Assembly: GCA_026874595.1 (NCBI GenBank)
Contig: CM049322.1
Location: forward strand, 47,525,840 to 47,589,839
DNA length: 64,000 bases
Direction of reading: 5' to 3'
DNA from: Sipunculus nudus
Lineage: Eukaryota; Annelida; Sipuncula; Golfingiida; Sipunculidae
Shown here: positions 60,291-64,000 of the stretch, in pieces
Numbering within the stretch: position 1 is the stretch's first letter
How the letters are laid out: each line of letters starts with the position of its first letter
Program-made: the position numbers and the translations under genes
The notes under the pieces: model-generated
What the model saw: the letters and a program-made list of their open reading frames with translations, nothing else
The model's database searches: none
What the model was told of the DNA's origin: nothing

Positions 60291-62284
60291 AAAATTAGAA
60301 TGAGCTCGAGGGACATATACTGGTAATAAAATATATAGACTATCAATAATTAGAATGACAGACCTATGTTACATTTCTGTCTTTCTGCTTGACCATATTT
60401 TTATAATCTTTTACTTGGTAGTAATATATCAAACATATTAAGGTTCACGTGCATTATATACAAATGAAAAAAACGAGATTTTTCAAAATGTTAGCAAAAA
60501 AAGTTGCTCCATCTTACTCCTATGATCCCTCACCCAAAATTGCCTTCACTGCTGCTTGGCTGTCCCCACAGGGCAGGGTATTTGTCACAGTGATATTTGT
60601 GTGTTATCTTAATATACGGGAGGGTGGGATGTTTCACAAGATAAAGCACACATAGGAATTATACACGCACGGATCATGTCAAAGGTCATATAGGTTAGGT
60701 AAACCTATTAGCGCGTGGGTCAGTTATTTGCTGGGAGCATTGCATCCAGAAGAGAGATTTAGTTAGCCCTGATATGGTTGGTTGGTGCAAAGTGTGACGT
60801 CACTGGCAAAATTTACTTAAATCTAGCAATACATGTTGTTTTTATTCTTCTCTGAAAATTTGGGGCTGACAATGTCAGAAATAAGAAGCTGTTGATGAGA
60901 TCTAGAAATTTTAGACACAGGGGATTTTCCCTATGTGTGACCTCACAGCCGAGTTGAAAGTGCTTATATACATGTGCCAATAACTTTAAGACAAATCACA
61001 CAACCTCTTGATTTTTTTTAATAATAAGGAAAAAAGTTTTACTTCCGGGAATTGGGTTCAGTTTTTGCAAAAGTTATATTAATACTTTTTTTATTGTCAA
61101 GTATGTTTAATGGTAAGATGTTGGGATTTAGAATACGTTTGCGTTTGCTTGCATTATAACAGAAATATGTGGTGTTGATATTTTTTCAGGAATCAAAGTT
61201 GGCTGCCGCTAAAGAAGCCGGCGCGGACAAAACTATTTTGTGGAACCCAGAAGGTGAGACTGATCATGTGACCGGTCACATGGTTAAACTTTTTATCACG
61301 TGACCTATCGACATGCTCTCGTAATGATGATTCTATTGACAAAGTACGGCTGACCATTTAGGCCGGATTGCGGATAAAAAAAAAACGCGTTCACATATTC
61401 AATTTTTTTTCGTTTCCGTGTAAAAAAAAAATATTTCTTATTCCGTTAAGCACTATCACAAGAACAGCCATATTAATGTAATTTGCCTTGCTATTTCTAA
61501 GTAACTTACTTAAACAGACTAACTTCGCCTCAGATAAATTATCACTACCACATATGAGTATCAATTTTAGAAGACCCGGTGCATTGTGGGGTGAGATTGT
61601 CCACGAATCCTATAACCACACAGTAGTACTCTTGTGTGTCCGATTCCGAGCAGTGTGAGTAATAATATTTTCTGTTCAACAGATACAAACGAAACAAATT
61701 CTTCGAAGGCAAAGTCTGAGATGCCCACGGGTGCCCACGCCGCCATTGACTTCGTCGGGAGTGAGTCCACTCTGACCGCCACCTTCAACGTCATGGCCAA
61801 GGTAAGGATTCAAGGGGGTTACCGGTGTTTCCATGTTTCCGCAAAAATCGTATCCGCAAAAGACGTACATACGCTACATAGTGTGCAGTCCGCAAAAACT
61901 GTTTCCACAAGTACGTACGTTTTTCTTGCGGATACCCTTTCGCGTGCCTCCTTTGAAACTGCAAGGCCGACAGCCAGGAAGAAACTCAATATGTCTCATC
62001 TCGTTACCGCCGGGACACTGTTGGGAAATGTCGGCATTTTTCCATCCGCAAAACGGATGAATCGCTCACCGATCCGTTTCGATGCGGTCCGTTTTTTCGG
62101 ATACGCATACGGGGCACGTCAAAACGTACACATGGAAACAGTTCACCTAAAAAAGAGGGATGCGATTTTTTGCGTACGAGATTCACGGATACATGGAAAC
62201 ACAGCTTTAGTATATATGGCAAAACACCCTCTTGAATCAGAATCAATACAAAAATTAATATTAGATCCAGGAAGTATATATAAA

Positions 62285-62338
<54 letters not shown>

Positions 62339-63836
62339 TGTTAAACCTGATTTAGTGTGCTTTCATATGATAAATTATCATTATATTTATCAAATTCACA
62401 TTAATTTTCATATAAAATTTTAACCATTTTAAGCAATATTAAGCAAGCAATAACGGCAAGTCACTACTGAGTGGGCTTAAATCAAACTGCATGACCGTAT
62501 CTCAAAATTGTTTTCCTCTACCATGTTTCTGTCATGTTTAAAATTAAATTAAAGTCAAGTAATGAAGAGACAGGAAAAAAGCTGTCTTGAGCTAATGTCA
62601 TGTAGTTTGATATAAGTCCACTGAAAAGTACTGCTGTTACTGGTTGCTTAAAATCGTGTACCATTAAAGAATATAAAATGTTAAAAAATTGATAAAATGT
62701 AAAATTATGACATTGAATGTAAATTTCATAAATATATATATCATTAGAAACAGCTCTGTACCAGGTGTAAAATTATATATACTTTATGGTGTCTTATGTG
62801 CGATCAAAACAGCTTTTAAACTGGTTTTAAATTTAGGGTTTTTTTGCAAGTGTTTCTACCTTAAAATGACAGATCACCAAGGAAGAAAAATTTGCAATAA
62901 CATATCCCATTAAGAGGGGCTATTTATAGTTACGGATGTCACGAAATAATTGTTATGACAGATCCCAATATGATGAAACAGTTATAAAATAATGTCCAAA
63001 ATTAAGAAACAATTCCATAATGACGAGTCCCAGACTGGGGAAACATATAATGGCAGATCCCGAGGTAAGGAAACAATTAAAACAACATATCACAACAGGA
63101 AATAAAATGACAGAAGGAGAAAATTAAACAATTAATTTTTCTATTGTGTAAACGCATTTAAATCACATATCCAAAATTAGAAACCTAAGAAAACGTTACA
63201 TCTCCCTTCTACGTGATTAACCTTTATGATAGGGGATACATGTACATGTACTATGATATAGGTATACCATGTACATGTACTATGATATAGGTATACCATG
63301 TCCATGTACTATGATATAGATATACCAGTTACATACGTGTTTGATTAACCTTGCGGGGTGTATGTATTACATTACCATCTTGATGGGCCAGAAGGTCAAC
63401 AATGACGATGTCAAACATCTTCACCACTGATTGCATCTATCGCGGCGGCTTATTGGAAAAGGTGCCCAATACACGGGTCACAGCAAGTGCTGCGCAGCAC
63501 TTTATATGCGCTCTTTCGGCTTGTTAATGAAGCAAAAGACCTGTTGCTCTATATATACTATAGAGTCACAACTGAATATACAGATATATATACAATACAA
63601 TCTTAATGAGTTGGTAACCTGATGTATATGATTATTGGTAGACTATTCCAATATAATTACAAATCTGATCTATATATTCACAGTGCTCCACTATGGTTTG
63701 TATCGGAGTGACTGGAGGAAAACTGAAGCTGCCAGCACTCCCCCTGGTGATAAAACAGATAACTATGGTCGGCCTATCAGTGATCGGTCCTCCAACCAGA
63801 CTCACAGAAATCGCAAAAATGGTGGCAACAGAAAAG
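48303..63836 (+). CDS. Zinc-dependent alcohol dehydrogenase-like MDR protein, gene B (exons 1-9; 3' end outside window)
   Basis: Exons: 48303-48398, 53244-53358, 54306-54356, 57272-57413, 57842-58008, 58808-58917, 61190-61253, 61683-61801, 63684-63836. These 1017 nt give 339 codons with no stop and end in phase 0; by comparison with gene A one ~38-codon exon remains beyond the window. The protein has catalytic-zinc Cys in FCGICHTD, HEVAGE His/Glu, knuckle CGECTHCKKGQVTLC (C-x2-C-x2-C-x7-C), LPCSGITAY, and NAD(P) loop GAGGVG. It should be a cytosolic NAD(P)-dependent alcohol or polyol dehydrogenase; substrate cannot be inferred. Intron positions and phases equal those of gene A. Intron 4 uses a GC donor; all others are GT-AG. 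Introns hold most repeats here. No disabling mutation is visible. Confidence 0.9.
48399..53243. other. Gene B intron 1 (4.8 kb)
   Basis: Contains a hAT-type end CAGGGGCGGATCCAG at 48848, (TA)n at 48907-48950, GGTCACCAAACAAGGTCAAGG repeats near 49410 and 49530, about six diverged ~165-bp units with GACCTTGACCTTG (51520-52580), and poly-G at 53174-53187. No separate gene is supported. Confidence 0.6.
51500..52580. repeat. Diverged ~165-bp tandem repeats (GACCTTGACCTTG family)
   Basis: Successive units share 'atgtattgccagc', 'tcatgaaattccca..gaatgacaactgaccctg' and 'gttatgaccttgaccttgttt'. Spacing is uneven because some units are partial. Confidence 0.65.
53244..53358 (+). CDS. Gene B exon 2
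   Basis: 115 nt; acceptor TTCCCTTCAG, donor CCCG|GTAAGT, leaves in phase 1. Starts VHFCGICHTDLEVCRGYYDL, holding the catalytic-zinc Cys. Confidence 0.9.
53359..54305. other. Gene B intron 2
   Basis: Microsatellites (GTT)n at 53414-53436 and (ATT)n at 54253-54283; otherwise nothing recognised. Confidence 0.6.
54306..54356 (+). CDS. Gene B exon 3
   Basis: 51 nt; acceptor GTTTAAG, donor CCAG|GTAAGT. (G)HEVAGEIYSFGSKIDP: the GHExxG zinc signature. Confidence 0.9.
54399..54990. repeat. ~147-bp tandem repeats, four units
   Basis: Units begin GAGGTACA(G/T)TCACMAAACTTGC at 54399, 54545, 54690 and 54839 and contain 'gttaacgcaata'. In intron 3 of gene B. Confidence 0.85.
55088..56428. mobile_element. 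Non-autonomous hAT element, 1341 bp, with 8-bp target duplication
   Basis: Ends CAGCGGCGTACCTA and the reverse of CAGTGGCGTACCTA, flanked by GGAATCAT / GGAATCTT (7/8), the 8-bp duplication expected of hAT. The right half has three diverged ~130-170-bp units containing TTATAATCCCTGGAATACTT. A 106-codon open frame inside (55545-55865) has no transposase features. In intron 3 of gene B. Confidence 0.8.
56429..57271. other. Gene B intron 3 remainder
   Basis: AT-rich, no further exon or repeat array recognised. Confidence 0.5.
57272..57413 (+). CDS. Gene B exon 4 (structural zinc knuckle, GC donor)
   Basis: 142 nt, same as gene A exon 4. Acceptor GCCTTTCAG. KVEDKVFVFLSAGCGECTHC then KKGQVTLC. 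The exon ends GGAGG|GCAAGT in phase 2; gene A has GGCGG|GTACGT at the same codon. No GT nearby keeps both length and phase. Confidence 0.88.
57414..57841. other. Gene B intron 4 (GC-AG)
   Basis: Contains (CT)n at 57479-57523 and (TA)n at 57772-57820, ending at acceptor GACTTTGTAG. Confidence 0.8.
57842..58008 (+). CDS. Gene B exon 5
   Basis: 167 nt; donor ATCG|GTTCGT (phase 1). YQQYMTVPRLDFLVPIPEAE then LPCSGITAYAAISRVKPVLA, with the third catalytic-zinc Cys. Confidence 0.88.
58009..58807. other. Gene B intron 5
   Basis: AT/T-rich, nothing else recognised. Confidence 0.6.
58808..58917 (+). CDS. Gene B exon 6 (NAD(P)-binding)
   Basis: 110 nt; acceptor GTTTCAG, donor GCG|GTACGT. ASLFLVGAGGVGLWAIQFAR then AMLPKDTKIIVADIA: Rossmann GxGGxG. 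Confidence 0.9.
59080..59346 (-). mobile_element. tRNA-derived SINE
   Basis: On the minus strand the head reads GGCTCAGGGGTAGAGCACAT (A box) and, 37 nt on, CAGTTCGAATCTC (B box), followed by an unrelated body. It differs from the SINE at 13.3 kb. In intron 6 of gene B. Confidence 0.6.
59347..61189. other. Gene B intron 6 remainder
   Basis: Poly-C at 60160-60177 and (TA)n at 60249-60289. A 68-codon frame at 60449-60655 has no domain signal. Confidence 0.55.
61190..61253 (+). CDS. Gene B exon 7
   Basis: 64 nt; acceptor TTTTTTCAG, donor GAAG|GTGAGA. ESKLAAAKEAGADKTILWNP. Confidence 0.9.
61254..61682. other. Gene B intron 7
   Basis: No repeat or internal gene recognised; ends at acceptor CTGTTCAACAG. 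Confidence 0.6.
61683..61801 (+). CDS. Gene B exon 8
   Basis: 119 nt; donor AAG|GTAAGG. After a hydrophilic TNETNSSKAKSE insert it reads GAHAAIDFVGSESTLTATFN, the second half of the cofactor domain. Confidence 0.9.
61825..62202. mobile_element. MITE with GTGTTTCCATGT ends, 378 bp
   Basis: GTGTTTCCATGTTTCCG at the left and the inverse of GTGTTTCCATGTATCCG at the right, with 'tccgcaaaa' and 'atgcggt' type internal sequence resembling PIF/Harbinger MITEs. No clear 3-bp target duplication. In intron 8 of gene B. Confidence 0.5.
62287..62337. repeat. (TA)n microsatellite
   Basis: TA dinucleotide run next to the MITE. Confidence 0.95.
62338..63683. other. Gene B intron 8 remainder
   Basis: Degenerate short units with 'gacagatccca..a.gaaacaatt' at about 62950-63110, then a 29-bp repeat CTATGATATAGGTATACCAT (+9 nt) in three copies (63251, 63280, 63309). 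No exon seen until the acceptor tatattcacag at 63683. Confidence 0.6.
63684..63836 (+). CDS. Gene B exon 9
   Basis: 153 nt, phase 0 both ends; acceptor ATTCACAG, donor AAAAG|GTTAGC. CSTMVCIGVTGGKLKLPALP then VGLSVIGPPTRLTEIAKMVA, aligning with gene A exon 9. A competing open frame in another register here is not the gene. Confidence 0.85.
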
Positions 63837-64000
63837 GTTAGCAACAGTTTCAAATAACGTATGATGATGGACTATCGTGATTTGTACACATCTATTTCTG
63901 TTTGTATTTATTTAAATGTATACGTCGCCCATGTACATCTCTCTATATTTTTTACAAATCATTGTACTAAATTGTTACGAAATAACATACCATGAAACAG
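63837..64000. other. Start of gene B intron 9
   Basis: No exon resembling gene A exon 10 appears before the window ends, so the 3' terminal exon lies outside. Confidence 0.7.

Noticed and set aside
63635-63841. 68-codon plus frame over gene B exon 9
   Set aside because: The register aligned with gene A exon 9 is different and is flanked by matching splice sites and phases.

Overview
This is an AT-rich animal nuclear sequence. The visible genes are split by GT-AG introns. A large NACHT exon, C-type-lectin-like exons, tRNA-derived SINEs, hAT/TTAA/long-TIR transposons, LTRs and two elements built like the bivalve 'pearl' (non-autonomous Helentron) family point to a mollusc, most likely a bivalve. 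This is inferred from gene and repeat types; no species marker is visible.

Layout. 0-8 kb (+): a pearl-like repeat, then two in-phase C-type-lectin-like exons (2141-2359, 2920-~3026), a possible signal-peptide exon, and one long exon (5693-7708) encoding an NLR-like NACHT ATPase with LRR-like C-terminus. 8-12 kb: repeats, including a 950-bp solo LTR inside a TA microsatellite. 12.0-20.8 kb (-): a ten-exon zinc-dependent medium-chain alcohol dehydrogenase-like (MDR) gene, readable from ATG to stop but with an apparent 1-nt frameshift in exon 2. A 34-bp minisatellite beside exon 2 copies its own splice acceptor. 24.3-24.7 kb (+): a small membrane-protein ORF. 25-32 kb: repeat families and a probable solo LTR. 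32.8-37 kb (+): a decayed transposon with SWIM finger, Ulp1/C48-type protease motifs and PHD finger. 38.4-43.4 kb: a 5-kb element with ~550-bp terminal inverted repeats, containing a nested pogo-like element and a decayed protein. 45.8-46.1 kb (-): a DDE transposase tail. 46.6-47.9 kb: a second pearl-like element with 180-bp tandem repeats. 48.3 kb to beyond the end (+): a second MDR gene, paralogous to the first, with nine of ten expected exons in the window and a GC-AG intron.

The two MDR genes are divergently oriented about 27.5 kb apart. They share the same intron positions and phases (0,1,1,2,1,0,1,0,0), and seven of the nine exon pairs compared have identical lengths (96, 51, 142, 110, 64 and 119 nt, with exons 2, 5 and 9 differing), so they come from duplication of one intron-containing ancestor. 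Nothing visible links their regulation. The lectin-like exons and the NACHT gene are both immune-receptor families, but the sequence does not show that they form one gene.
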